DNA from: Heliocidaris tuberculata
Lineage: Eukaryota; Echinodermata; Echinoidea; Camarodonta; Echinometridae
Assembly: GCA_025618425.1 (NCBI GenBank)
Contig: CM046835.1
Span: 18,007,995 to 18,071,994 of the forward strand
Length of the DNA: 64,000 nt
Direction: 5' to 3'
A model generated the notes under the pieces. It was not told the DNA's origin. It did not search any database and worked only from the letters and a program-made list of their open reading frames with translations. The translations under genes were made by a program, and so were the position numbers. Of the stretch, positions 48,725-59,580 are shown one piece after another. Numbering within the stretch: position 1 is the stretch's first letter; the number at the start of each line of letters is the position of its first letter.

Positions 48725-50260
48725 CAGGGGCGTTGATCTGTTTTTCGGATTGGGGGGGGCAAGATAGCCTATCGTAACAATGATCATTTCGCACTCAATT
48801 CAATCATCATCAGGGGCGGCGGTGCGTCTTTCAAAGTGGGGGGGGGGGGCACCAACAAAAAGGGGCACCTACAAAGGGTGGAAACAAGAAGGAAAATACC
48901 ACTTTGAGACATTAGTATACCGGTACATTCTGATCAATACACAACCGAGGATCATTTTTGACATGCTATTGTTTCTATCTTAACATGGTTCTAGATAAAA
49001 AACTACTTTGCAGTTGAGTGTAATAGCCTGATTATTTTTAAGATTTAAATTTAAGATTTATTTCTAACGCTGAAGGCAACGGGTGTTGAATTATATACAG
49101 CAATTTTCCTAATATGATAAGAAGATAATTATAGTAAATGCGAGCGAGCGTAGTGAGTGAGCTTTAGAAAAAATTTAGAAAAAAATTGTCCTCGTTCCTT
49201 TGATAATTTAGGAGCACTGTTCATTCTTGTATAATTTAGGGCACTGGGCCTCTCCTACCCCCTGCTCTACTGCCTCAATATTGTGCTGATATCAGTAGGG
49301 GAATGTATTTGTTATGAAGCCTCTCTGATTATTTGGAGCTATATGTATAAGGCTCCTTTGTGGACTTCATACATACCCATATATATACTTTATAATATAT
49401 ACCAGTATCTACCGATGTCACATTTATCAGAAAACAAAAGAGGCACTAATTTCTGAGGTTAAAAGGGGCACTCATCAGAAGGTAAAAAGGACACTTATTA
49501 GAAAGAAAAAGGGGCACTATACGAAGAAAAAGGGACTTATCAGCTATGAAAAGGGGCACTTTTGGGGTACTTGAAAAAGTGAGGGGGCACTGTGCCCCCT
49601 GCCCCCCCCTTCCCCGGAGTGCTGCCTCTGATCATCATAGCATTGATATAGATATGATGGTAATTTGAACTTAAGTAAAGTATGCATCGATGTCATGAAC
49701 AGAAAATGGAATTAAAGATCACATGGAAAACGACAAAATGATGGGAAAATATATTTTACATAACAGCAAATTGAGTAGAAAAGATATAACACAAAATAAT
49801 AGAAAAAATAAACACTAATAAAATATGAAAAAATAGAGAAAAAACTAAATAAATATGAAAATTTAAACTTTGAATTGAATTATGTATGTTCAGATAAGCT
49901 TGTACATACTACATGTATAAGTGGTAGACTATGTTTTTTTAATGGCGTCATGATTTTTTGGAATGCCTCTTAAAAACAGCTTCTCCACGGTTACATGACG
50001 CAGTAAAGATTAAAGAATTTGTGCACAGAGCGCGCGGCGAAATTGAAGTCTGTGTAAAACCTTTTGTATTTCATTGTTTGGAAGGTTTCATTTCCCAAGT
50101 TTTGCATCAGTTTTTCCTTATTTTATTTTAGTTAGGTCTACACCTCCGGATTTATTGGGGGGGGGGGGCAAAATGATATTTTTGCCTACCCCCCAATATT
50201 TTCGGGGGGGGGGGGAATCGCCCCCTGCCCCCCCCCCCCCCCCCCCAGGATCCGCCCCTG
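48725..50260. mobile_element. hAT-like element, interrupted by a second element
   Basis: Ends CAGGGGCGTTGATC and GGATCCGCCCCTG. It is flanked by direct repeats TTTTTCTGTC and TTTTTCGGTC (9 of 10 identical). Body segments match the element at 58530-58925: ATGATCATTTCGCACTCAAT, CAGCTTCTCCACGGTTACAT and a poly-G/poly-C end. A second element occupies 48811-49630. Confidence 0.8.
48811..49630. mobile_element. Nested hAT-like element with 8-bp TSD
   Basis: Starts CAGGGGCGGCGGTGCG and ends GTGCTGCCTCTG, with ATCATCAT at 48803-48810 and again at 49631-49638. The right part repeats AAAAGGGGCACTTATCAGAA-type units. The same terminus occurs inverted at 63852. Non-coding; 820 bp. Confidence 0.88.
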
Positions 50261-50537
50261 TTTTTCGGTCTACATAATTATAAGTGACCGTGGATGATCA
50301 TGGAGTGCAGCGGAAGCGCAAATTGTGATCCACGTCCATGACGTCATTTACAGTAGATGGGACTGTTGTCACTAGTCATGCTAATTTTGCAGTAGTACTA
50401 GTAGTAGACAAAGTAACTTAATAGTACGCATCTCAAAGTCAAAATGCTTAGAAATAAATAAATAGCATTCAATTGCTGCTCAATTTATTGATCTATCCTA
50501 AATCATGCCAGAATCTGAATAAGAAGAATTTCTTACC

Positions 50538-50640
50538 TGTCGAGTTGGTTTGCAAAGCAAGGGAAGAAGGAAAAAGATAGTCAGGCCTTTTTTTTGTGCT
50601 CGACCTCACTTATTTATGCAAATTAGCAAAACAGCTGATC
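50538..50640 (-). promoter_or_regulatory. Possible promoter and 5' UTR exon of the ABHD gene
   Basis: The minus strand has an excellent donor, CGACAG|gtaagaa, at 50538/50537. Upstream are an octamer ATTTGCAT (50623-50616), an ATAAATAAG AT-box and, further up, CCACGCCC. It could splice to the cag acceptor at 44791, nine bases before the ABHD start codon. No transcript evidence. Confidence 0.3.
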
Positions 50641-51080
50641 GAGGAACGAGTGGTGGGCGTGGTCTGGAATCTAGGGTCACAAAGAGCCAGAGACTGATTA
50701 CTTTTTCTGTGCAATTATTGAGAAGTATGATAGTATGATGACAATATGAACCAAGATAATGCTAACCGAAAATCATTCCATTTCGAGACAGAACAAATCT
50801 GTATCTCTACAAACACTGTAAGCTAGCTTACATGAATATAATTTTCAAATCTCTTTTCAGGGTGGCCTAAGCTTCTTCTCCATATAATTACTCCCTATAA
50901 TAGGTTCTTCCATTTCTTTGGTTTTTGTTTTTTGTTTTGTTTTTAACAAGATTTTTTTTTACATTTCAATATCTGATTATTAGGATAGTAGTATATGAGT
51001 TCGAGCAAAATAATATTGAATAGAAAAATGGGAAACTATGTTTGTGTTTTGTACGTGGTATGATGATGCAAACTAGTCTT

Positions 51081-51109
51081 ACCAAGGAGTTCTGTGATAA
51101 CTCCTTGGT
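51081..51109. repeat. Short palindrome CCAAGGAGTT...AACTCCTTGG
   Basis: Inverted repeat with almost no loop. A near-identical palindrome occurs at 51924-51950, so the pair may mark the two ends of an 870-bp element. Confidence 0.7.
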
Positions 51110-51540
51110 CTTACTATCATGATAGACTGATGGAGAGAATGATCCATATGTTATGAAGATAACGAACTATACGTCATTTTTCAACACATCATTAGCAATG
51201 GGGATATAGGGCCAACATGGTCAAGAGGGCAGGTATGCCGCGTGCCATCTTTCTTTTATGGGTAGATGGGACGGGTAGTCTCATCCTGTGTGGTTTTGTG
51301 GACACCACCTCCCTGCAATCAATGATGAATAATATTGTCAACAAGTGACAAGAAGAGCAAGTAAGATAAAGACATGTATACAGATCGTCAGAAAGGTGGT
51401 CTCGGAATCAGTTTGTGAACCCGCAGGGATATTTAACTATCCCGACAATTTCCACTAAAAACTGCCTTTTGTGTCCCCACCCTAAAAGTGGGATGGGGGG
51501 GGGGGGGGGGAGGCTGCTACTTCGACCTTTGATCCACTAG

Positions 51541-51690
51541 TACAAATCAAATCAAATCAAATCAATTTATTAAATCAAAATCCACAATTTTGGATTTTAA
51601 TCAACATATAAATACTAAAAATGCAGCCATTTAGTAACAAGCAAAACGAAACAAAAACAAAAACAAAAACAAACAAAAACCTGAAAGAAG
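51541..51690 (-). mobile_element. Possible LINE 3' end fragment
   Basis: AATCAAATCAAATCAATTTATT on the plus strand, the inverse of a TGATTTGATTTG tail, is followed by A-rich sequence. Similar TTTGATTTGATTTG sequence occurs at 60195. No coding portion is present. Confidence 0.3.
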
Positions 51691-51923
51691 AAGAGAAAAA
51701 GTACATGCGGGACTTCACTAACGACTAAACCAATAATTTTTGCTTTCATCCAGTAAAAAGGGGGAGGGGATCGATGGGGCCTTATGGACAACGCTTCAAA
51801 ATGGTGGAGGGGTGTATTCCCTATCTCTGCGCTTATCAGCTATAGAACCGTCGACCATGATGTCGACCGAGGAAAATAATTAGGCTAGTATGACAAGGGT
51901 TTGTGCTAACGTGTTTGTCCAAC

Positions 51924-51950
51924 TAAGGAGTTATCACAGTGATAACTCCT
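51924..51950. repeat. Perfect short palindrome AAGGAGTTATCAC...
   Basis: AAGGAGTTATCACAGTGATAACTCCTT is its own inverse except for the central base. It matches 51081-51109. Confidence 0.85.
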
Positions 51951-52331
51951 TGGTCCCACTACTGTCAAGAACAGCAATAGCCATATAAACATATATATTT
52001 TTACTGAACTTTGAGTTTGTTAATTAAATATATTTCATGCCTTTTTTTAGGGTAGATCATTTGGGAAGGGGGGGGGGGTACCGCCGGAGAGGAGGAATGT
52101 AGCCTGTCTATTATATGGTGAAGCATAATTCGGCTTGCGGTAATACAAGACAGTACAAACTAGCTATAGGGGTTCTGGGGGTATGAGCGACCACCCCAAC
52201 CCCCCCCCCCCCCCAGCAAAAAAAAACACAAAAAAAAAAAAAAAAAACAAACAAACGTTTTTATATTTCATATTCATTAAAAGTGAAAACACACCCCCTC
52301 TGAATCATGATCGAGTGATACATTTGAATGC

Positions 52332-52818
52332 AGGCACGGATCAAGGATTTTCTGATGGGGGGGGGGGGGGGGGGGTTGTCTGAAATTCCCTATGCGTGGA
52401 CGCTCCAAACTTTGTTAGTTTTGTAAGAAACTTAATTAATGAGACATCGCCTGTATGGGATGGGCATTGGGAGGGGTTCCCTCTTTCACCCCAACTGAAA
52501 TTTTTTTACATATAATTATATGTAACACTAAATTGTATTTTCATAATTATGGTGCACACAAAATAATGTTCTTAATTTTTAAAGATAGTAAATTGACAAA
52601 ACACTAATATGTTTGGGCCTTTTTGTGGGAGGGCTTATGTGCCTGAGAAAAATATTGATTGATTTTTTTTTTTTTTTTTTTTTGTGCTTGTCAGAGAATT
52701 TTTAAAATAAAAAGACACCCGACAAAAAAAAAAATGATGGCACTTTTTTTCTTTGCTTGTTAGAAAATTCTGGAATCAGTTATGCACCCTCTTTTAGGAA
52801 TATCTGGATCTGCCCCTT
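52332..52818. mobile_element. Degenerate hAT-like element
   Basis: CAGGCACGGATCAAGGATTT followed by a 19-nt G run at the left, and ATATCTGGATCTGCCCCTT at the right, resemble the CAGGGGCGGATCCAGGATTT termini of the element at 53570. No target duplication is clear. Confidence 0.45.
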
Positions 52819-52983
52819 GTCCCTACCGACTGGCGACTGCTGAGCTGGCCCCGACAGCTCATTTCGAATGCTCACTCTCCTCGATCACACTTTCAAAACG
52901 CTCCACCGCTCATGTCACGACATGGGCGTCCGATTTTTTTCTGTTCAGTGGCGTTCGAATTCTTTCTATTTATAACTTGCAGG

Positions 52984-53021
52984 TGCCATCGAACTCAAAC
53001 ATATGTTTGAGTTCGATGGCA
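52984..53021. repeat. Perfect 38-bp zero-spacer palindrome
   Basis: TGCCATCGAACTCAAACAT is followed immediately by its exact inverse. There is no spacer and no mismatch. Confidence 0.95.
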
Positions 53022-53183
53022 GGTGCTTATCGCGTATAGAAATGTTGCGTAATATTGGAAACCAAATTATCCCCCCCCCCCCCCCCCCCGTCTAGGCCCA
53101 CCCCTGGATCCTTGAATTGAATGTCATTAATAATTAAATGCAAAACACTAAGATGACTGTTACTATGGTTTATCTAATCCAAT

Positions 53184-53924
53184 TTTAATACTTTGCATTT
53201 CATAAAATAAATGACTCATAATCATCGAAACACAGCATCGAATATGGACTTTGACCTGTCATTGTGGGGGATATTGGGCGCTGAATTTTTGTGTGTGCTA
53301 TCTTTACATTTAGAATCCGCATTGAAGCGATGTGTTACTGTGGAAAGATTTTGCGTGGAGCAGAGATTCTATGTCGCAAGATGGTTTACTGAGGCTGAGT
53401 TGAGGTGCTAAATGCTTACAGAGTTTGCTTTTACATAAAGCCCTTACGTCTCATTTTTAACACCATTTTTAATGGTTTTCTGGGGTCAAAAAGGTCAAGG
53501 GAGTTGTGTCCGCTGTATACCCAAGTCCAAGGGTATATACAATATAAATTATATAGCACATCCTTATAGCAGGGGCGGATCCAGGATTTCGTATATAAAG
53601 GGGGGGGGGGCACACAAATGCAGGATTGTCAACTTTGGGAAACTGCTTGGAGGGAGACCCATATTTTTTTGGTCTCTCGCCAGCCCTCCAAAAGTCGCTC
53701 AGTGGGGGGGGGGTTATGGGGTCCAGTTCCCCTCCATAATTCTCTGACAAGCAAAAAAAAGGTTGTCTGCTCAAAAAGGGGGGGGGGCACAATCGCAAAT
53801 AGGGGTGGCACAATGCATTGTTTTCCCTCAAAAGGGGGGGGGGGGGCACGGGCCGGGATTGCCCCCCCCTAAATCCGCCACTGCTTATAGCACAGGCTGT
53901 AGTATAACATACTCAGCCTACAAG
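53184..53924 (+). repeat. Duplicated segment, copy A
   Basis: Shares ordered blocks with 58168-58979: TTTAATACTTTGCATTT, AATAAATGACTCATAATC, ATGGTTTTCTGGG, GTTGTGTCCGCTGTATAC and CACAGGCTG.AG.ATA, then ACATACTCAG. Copy A carries an extra roughly 200 bp near 53250-53455 and the hAT-like element at 53570-53883. Confidence 0.85.
53570..53883. mobile_element. hAT-like element in duplicated segment A
   Basis: Ends CAGGGGCGGATCCAGGATTT and AAATCCGCCACTG. It is flanked by CTTATAGC on both sides (the C overlaps the terminus). Copy B at 58940 shows the uninterrupted CCTTATAACACAGG, an independent empty site. The interior contains several poly-G blocks. Confidence 0.85.
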
Positions 53925-55068
53925 TAGTTTGCATGCATGCACAAGTCTTTAGTGGGGACTTTAACTTACATTTAATTTGCCAAATCGCTATTTTAAAAAT
54001 TCAACTATGGTTGATGTCATTAAAAATTAATTTACTTTTTTTTCTTGACACAGCCATTCAGCCTTTGCAGATTATAATCTGGGGAGGTGCATCTTACTAG
54101 CAACATGTCCCATTCATAAGATATTTATAGTTTAATTGATTTCATATTTTGCATGATTTAAAAAAAGGTACTATTTTAAGAAAAATTCCATACTAGTCTA
54201 TTTTCTTAAAGATGTTTTTTGTTGTATACTTATTTATCTCACTTATTTGTTTTTAATTATAATATACCTTTATTTAATCTTTTAAATACCATTGGTTTAG
54301 TTATGTTTAATGTTAATCTTTCTAATTGCATTCAGTTTTGTCAGCACTCATAAACAGAATACACTGAGAGCAGTGAACTTGTTGTAATTTTTTAAAGAGA
54401 GAGGGAGAGAGGGAGGGGGAGGGGGAATAGAACGAAGGAGAAAAGGAGAAAGATACTGGGAAATACGTTGTTTTTTTTTCGATGCAACTTTGAAAAGGGA
54501 TTCTCTTGAGTCATTTTAAGATTTTCCCTAATCTGCTAATAATGTGGTAAAGAATTGCTTTTGCTTTGCTGACAAATGTCAGCAGATTTTTTATTATCAA
54601 CCATGAGTATGTTTTGAGATAACTTTTTAATAGATACATAGAATATCTAACAATACCCACAACTTTCCACCTATATTTAAGAAAAGAGAGAATTGGAGTG
54701 TATGCGGTTGAGATGGAGATTTTATTTCAGACAAATTGTATGAAAGTGAGTATAGGTAAGGAAATATTTAATATTAAATTTCAGTTCGAAGGTTTTGTGC
54801 TCTCAATTACAACATAGAGCTAATGATGAATGTTGGTATAAGGATGCGTTAGAGTGTTGGTAAACACCAGGTGGTTTTTTAGTTAAGTGATATTGATGAC
54901 ACAATTATGAACAGATGGGACTTGTAAAAAATTCTTAGCCACAGAGGGAAATGACATTGATTTATCACTGTGTTTGTATAACAGTTACCTGTCTAAAATC
55001 TTAATCAGTCAAACTCTAGGTATATGTGCATTTCAGAATGTCTATTTCTATATAAGCGATGGCTCAGA
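53925..55068. other. Intergenic, nothing recognised
   Basis: AT-rich, with a GA/GGA-rich tract at 54400-54450. No conserved exon. Confidence 0.5.
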
Positions 55069-55149
55069 GGTAGAGCAATGCCCGGGGGGGGGGGGGGGTA
55101 CTCAGATTATAATCGGACGGGGGTGTGCGGCTGAGAACTCCAGACCCAT

Positions 55150-57425
55150 GATTATTTTGTTGAAATAGGTCCAAATTTAGCAAGTAAGATACCAAACTGT
55201 GATAGAAAATTTTATGATTACTTACAAAACCCTAACCCTAATTCTATGTTTTTTACTCCTGTAAATGAAGGTGAAGTTCTTGATATTGTTAACAATTTTA
55301 TGAGCAAACGCAGTTGTGGACATGATGGTCTGGATAATTTTATAATTAAAAAAATTATAGCAAGTATTGTTGAACCATTCACTTATATATGTAATCTATC
55401 TCTGAGCACAGGTGTTTTTCCAAACAAAATGAAATTAGCCAAAATAATCCCTATTTTTAAAAAGGGTAACCCCTTATCGTTGTCAAACTACAGGCCAATA
55501 TCTTTGTTAACCACCTTTTCCAAAATACTTGAAAAAGTAGTTTTTACTCGTACAATGGCTTTTTTGAATAATAATGATATTTTACATGAATCTCAGTTCG
55601 GGTTTAGAAAACACCATAATACAACACATGCTCTCCTGTCTCTAATTAATAATATTACAAGTTCTATTGATAATGGTACCCACACAATAGGAATGTTCTT
55701 AGACTTCTCTAAGGCATTCGACACTATAAATCATGAAATTCTCTTAAGCAAACTTTCACATTATGGCATAAGGGGCATTGTTTCAGACTGGTTTCGAAAT
55801 TATTTATACGAACGACAGCAATATGTCTGTATTGAAAATTGCATGTCGCATTTAAGAAATATTAATTGTGGTGTTCCACAGGGTTCTATTCTAGGCCCTT
55901 TACTTTTTATTTTGTATATAAATGACTTTCATAGATCATCAAATTCATTGACTTTTATTATGTATGCAGATGACACTAATCTATTTTTTTCGCATAAAAG
56001 CCTAGAAACTTTATGTAATGTGATTAATTCGGAACTGGATTCAGTTGCAATATGGATTAAGGCTAATAAGTTATCACTAAATCTAGAAAAAACAAATTAC
56101 ATGTTATTTAGTAATACCTTTAACGAACTACCTCATCCGATTTTAATAGATAATACACAAATACAGAAGGTGATTGAAACAAAATTTCTAGGCACAATAA
56201 TAGATAATAAACTTACATGGAAGCATCATATTGATAATGTATGTAAATTGATATCCAGAAACATTGGTATGATTAATAAACTCAAATGGTCTTTTCCGCC
56301 AAATATTCTTTTATCACTATACTCCACACTGGTTTTACCATATCTTAATTATGGAATATTAGCATGGGGAAACAGTGCGGCATGCCTGTTAGACAGAGTT
56401 TTTTTACTACAGAAAAAGGCTATGCGAATTATAAGTAATGTTAATTATCGCCACCACACAGATGGTCTGTTTCACTCTAATAATGTACTAAAAATTTATG
56501 ATATTTATCGCCTCAACCTTGCTGTACTTATGTTTCAGTATCATAACCACGAATTGCCCACTGTCTTCAATAATATATTTACAGTAAATAACGAAATACA
56601 TCATTATCCCACTAGACAAATAAATCTGTATCACTTGCCAAGAACTCGTACAGCATTAACCCAGAATACTTTTTCATTTACTGCTCCTAAATTTTGGAAT
56701 TCCCTCCCTTTAAATATACGAGACAGTATAAGTTTAAGTACGCTCAAACGTAAATTGAAAAAATCACTAATTGCTTTTTATGAACATTGATCCCTCAGTG
56801 ATCCTGATGACGACTGTTGTTTACCTGTGTAGCAAAATCTAAAGACGAAATGAAACCTTCAAGATCTTGTCCCTTTCCCACCCTCCCGTCCTAACCCCCA
56901 CCTGTCACTTTGTCATTCATGTTCCGTCTTTTGTAAAGTTTACTTCTTTAAAACTTTACTATTTTCCTATTACTATTTCCAGCTTTTTGTGTTTATACAA
57001 TATTTCTCAGTGCTTTCTCTTCTATAGCAAGTGTGTTATGTCTATAATTTGTTTGCTTTCCAAGGCCATGTATCTGTCTTCTACTTTTTTCCCTTTTATT
57101 GGGCATTTTATGCATGATTGCCCAGTCTAGTTCTTTTTATGTACTGTATTCATGCTTCATCTTTTTGCCAGGGACCAGCGCTTCTACAAGCTTTGCTTCT
57201 AAGCTGGTCTCTGTTTTCATTCTCATTTTCATAAAATTAATCTTAAGTAGTCTTCATTGATGTTACTTTTTTTTTTCTCTCACAACTCAAACTTTAATGC
57301 ACTTTGTTTTGCTTGTAATGATCGAAAAATGTTTATGCACTAAGTTGTGTTGTCAATTATTTTGAATATTGTCAGATTCATAATACTTATTGTTATATAC
57401 TTTGAAAAAATGAAAATGTAATGAA
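55150..57425 (+). mobile_element. 5'-truncated Jockey/CR1-superclade LINE
   Basis: A long open reverse-transcriptase frame is followed by about 635 bp of 3' UTR. The UTR has a stem-loop around GACCAGCGCTTCTACAAGC (about 57174-57212) and ends near TGAAAATGTAATGAAAT. The endonuclease half is missing, as usual for truncated LINE insertions. The lack of frameshifts suggests recent insertion. Confidence 0.8.
55246..56790 (+). CDS. LINE reverse transcriptase (5'-truncated ORF2)
   Basis: 514 aa from the first ATG; the frame is open from 55135, so the ATG is arbitrary. The stop is at 56788-56790. Visible RT motifs in order: KLAKIIPIFKKGN...NYRPISLL (about residues 63-88), QFGFRKHHNT, FLDFSKAFDTINHEILLSK (about 151-169, first catalytic Asp), GVPQGSILGPLLF (about 210-222) and MYADDTNLFF (about 238-247, catalytic YADD). 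The C terminus has the FWNSLPLNIRDS...LKRKLKKSL motif seen in CR1/L2/Jockey-type elements. No endonuclease or gag-like ORF precedes it. It is intact in the part present but cannot be autonomous. Exact clade (Daphne, Crack, CR1) not resolved. Confidence 0.92.
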   Translation: MFFTPVNEGEVLDIVNNFMSKRSCGHDGLDNFIIKKIIASIVEPFTYICNLSLSTGVFPNKMKLAKIIPIFKKGNPLSLSNYRPISLLTTFSKILEKVVFTRTMAFLNNNDILHESQFGFRKHHNTTHALLSLINNITSSIDNGTHTIGMFLDFSKAFDTINHEILLSKLSHYGIRGIVSDWFRNYLYERQQYVCIENCMSHLRNINCGVPQGSILGPLLFILYINDFHRSSNSLTFIMYADDTNLFFSHKSLETLCNVINSELDSVAIWIKANKLSLNLEKTNYMLFSNTFNELPHPILIDNTQIQKVIETKFLGTIIDNKLTWKHHIDNVCKLISRNIGMINKLKWSFPPNILLSLYSTLVLPYLNYGILAWGNSAACLLDRVFLLQKKAMRIISNVNYRHHTDGLFHSNNVLKIYDIYRLNLAVLMFQYHNHELPTVFNNIFTVNNEIHHYPTRQINLYHLPRTRTALTQNTFSFTAPKFWNSLPLNIRDSISLSTLKRKLKKSLIAFYEH

Positions 57426-57670
57426 ATACCCACATCCAAGGGTCCTTTTGCTGTAAATAGGCACCCATGTCTAAGGATTTTTTGTGAAAAATGGACCCAT
57501 GTCTAAGGATTTCCCGGACAAATGAGGGAGAAAAGAGAGGAATGAAACAAATGATAAGAGCCGGGATAAGAGACCCATGTCTAAGGATTTTTTGGGGGAA
57601 AATGGGACCCATGTCTAAGGATCTTTTTAATGAAAAGGGGACCCATGTCTAAGGATCTTTCTTCAAAAAG
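57426..57670. repeat. 33-bp minisatellite, ACCCATGTCTAAGGAT units
   Basis: About six copies of ACCCATGTCTAAGGATTTTT plus a G/A-rich spacer, starting near 57428, 57463, 57496, 57572, 57606 and 57640. One spacer is expanded. Confidence 0.85.
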
Positions 57671-58342
57671 TCACCCTTCCCAGCGGCACATCCCCGTATA
57701 CCCAATATACGTGAGTACCCCCCCCCCCCCCCGGGAGCAATGGTCTCGTATAACTGGAAGGAACCGTGTTCGAATGTGCTATACTTTCCAATTGCCTTAT
57801 ACAAATAATGTTGTAAAAATCCACTTTCCTTTAATATATCTTAGAAAATTATGTATTATAGGTGGTGTTCATAAATTTATTCCTCACAATATATTTCAGG
57901 CACGATGTTGATAATTCAATTTTCTTTGTTTAAAAGCTGAAATCTGATAATTTTCTTATTTATTACCTATAAAGAGAGAGCACAAAAACGTCATAGCATC
58001 TCATTAGCATAATGAGTATGTTGCCAATTTCATTTACCGATTTTAGGTTTTTAAAATCTTCATAACTTTTTTTATTCTTAATCCGTTTTTCCTCAAACTT
58101 TCAGTGATATGCTTCTAAGATTATTCTGCTTATGTTAAAGTGCATACAAGTTCGAGGTTTCATCCTCCTTTAATACTTTGCATTTTATAAAATAAATGAC
58201 TCATAATCGTATAAAGCCGATATATCAGTCGTCGAAACATAACATCGAATATGCGAAAGAAAGTTAGAGTTTGCATTTCCAAATGGTTTTCTGGGCTCAA
58301 CGAGGTCAAGGGGAGTTGTGTCCGCTGTATACACAAGTCCAG

Positions 58343-58527
<185 letters not shown>

Positions 58528-58529
58528 AC

Positions 58530-58925
58530 CAGGGGCGTCGATCCGTTTTGGGGATGGGGGGGGGGGGGCAAAGACAGCCTAACGAAACGATGATCATTTC
58601 GCACTCAATTTCAAATGAAGGTATATAGAACCCTTCATGATTCTTTTAACGCCTCTTAATTACCAGCTTCTCCACGGTTACATGAAGAAGGGAAAATTAG
58701 AGAATTTGCGCTCGGAGCGCGGGGCAAAATTGAAGTCTGATCGTATAATACCTTTGTTTTTCATTGTTTGGAAGTTTTCATTTCCCGAGTTTTGCGTCAA
58801 TTTTCCTTACTTTATTTTACACCTCCGGATGTATTGGGAAGCCAAACGATATGTTTACCCCCCCCCCCCCATTTTCTTGGGGGGGGGGGGGACTGCCCCC
58901 TGCCCCCCTAGGATCGACGCCCCTG
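58530..58925. mobile_element. hAT-like element, 396 bp
   Basis: Ends CAGGGGCGTCGATCC and GGATCGACGCCCCTG are perfect inverses over 15 bp. The interior matches the outer element at 48725-50260 without the nested insertion. The flanks GAGAGCAC and TGTAGAAC do not form a duplication, perhaps because the left flank is a mutable GA repeat. Confidence 0.85.
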
Positions 58926-59053
58926 TGTAGAACCTCCTTATAACACAGGCTGCAGCATATAACATACTCAGTCTACAAGGCCCAGCTCACCAAACGACTG
59001 ACCCAGTTCAATTTACTATTCTGTCTTCCTGGAACAAACATACCGCGGTAAAT

Positions 59054-59176
59054 ATGGGAATGGAAGCCTGGTTCATGGATGATTCTGATGCTGATCAACG
59101 TGAAGAACACAAGCCTATTCCACTCGAGAATGTAGACGAGGAATACATGAGAAAACATGGCGTATTGCACTGGAAG
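59054..59176 (+). CDS. ADI1: ADI1 exon 1
   Basis: 41 codons from ATG. A second in-frame ATG two codons on (MGM) has an equally good context and matches the usual family start more closely. The donor is gtgaat. Confidence 0.88.
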
Positions 59177-59580
59177 GTGAATATTATTTACACAAGCTAG
59201 ACATGACAATCGCATTCCCTAACTGATGTGGATCGCGTTGGTACACAGCAGTGGCGTAGCTGCGGGGGGGGGGGGGGGGGCACGTTCCCTCTCGAACGAA
59301 AAGTGAGAAATACTTTGTTTTTTTATTCCCTTTCCATTGTTTTCTAACAATGTCACATTCATATCCCCAGATTTTCTTGAACAACACCATGTCTATAGTG
59401 TTTGTAAATGCTTTTATTTTAAATCATGGTATAATTTTCTCTATTGCATTGATACACTAGGTCAACCCTGATGACTATAATAACGATGAGACGTATAAAA
59501 AGATAAAGTCTGAACGGGGATACACCTTAGAACACGTGAAATCTTTCTCTAGAGACGAACTTCCAAGTTACGACGATAAG
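59054..59580 (+). CDS. ADI1: Acireductone dioxygenase, N-terminal exons 1-2 (partial)
   Basis: Exons 59054-59176 and 59461-59580 encode 81 residues with GT-AG borders. The protein begins MGMEAWFMDDSDADQREEHK and continues MRKHGVLHWK, then VNPDDYNNDETYKKIKSERG and ELPSYDDK. Length, sequence and both exon boundaries match human ADI1 (about 179 aa). ADI1 is a cupin metalloenzyme that oxidises acireductone to the keto-acid precursor of methionine in the salvage pathway, in cytosol and nucleus. The metal ligands lie in later exons, which I did not find up to 64000, so the gene is truncated here or has a long intron. Confidence 0.88.
59461..59580 (+). CDS. ADI1: ADI1 exon 2
   Basis: 40 codons, VNPDDYNNDETYKKIKSERG then YTLEHVKSFSRDELPSYDDK. 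The acceptor is acactag and the donor gtgatg. Confidence 0.88.

Larger units (their letters stand above)
55069..57745. mobile_element. Poly-G-ended inverted-repeat element hosting a LINE
   Basis: The left end is GAGCAATGCCCGGG then a long G run and GTACTCA...GGGGGTGTGCGGCTG. The right end is the inverse: CAGCGGCACATCCCCGTAT, GTGAGTAC, a C run and GGGAGCAATG. The right interior is the 33-bp minisatellite at 57426-57670. The LINE interrupts it after AGACCCATG at about 55150. Confidence 0.6.

Noticed and set aside
53211..53411. 66-aa plus-strand frame unique to duplicated segment A
   Set aside because: Absent from copy B, no motif, and no splice sites; kept only as the unexplained 200-bp length difference.
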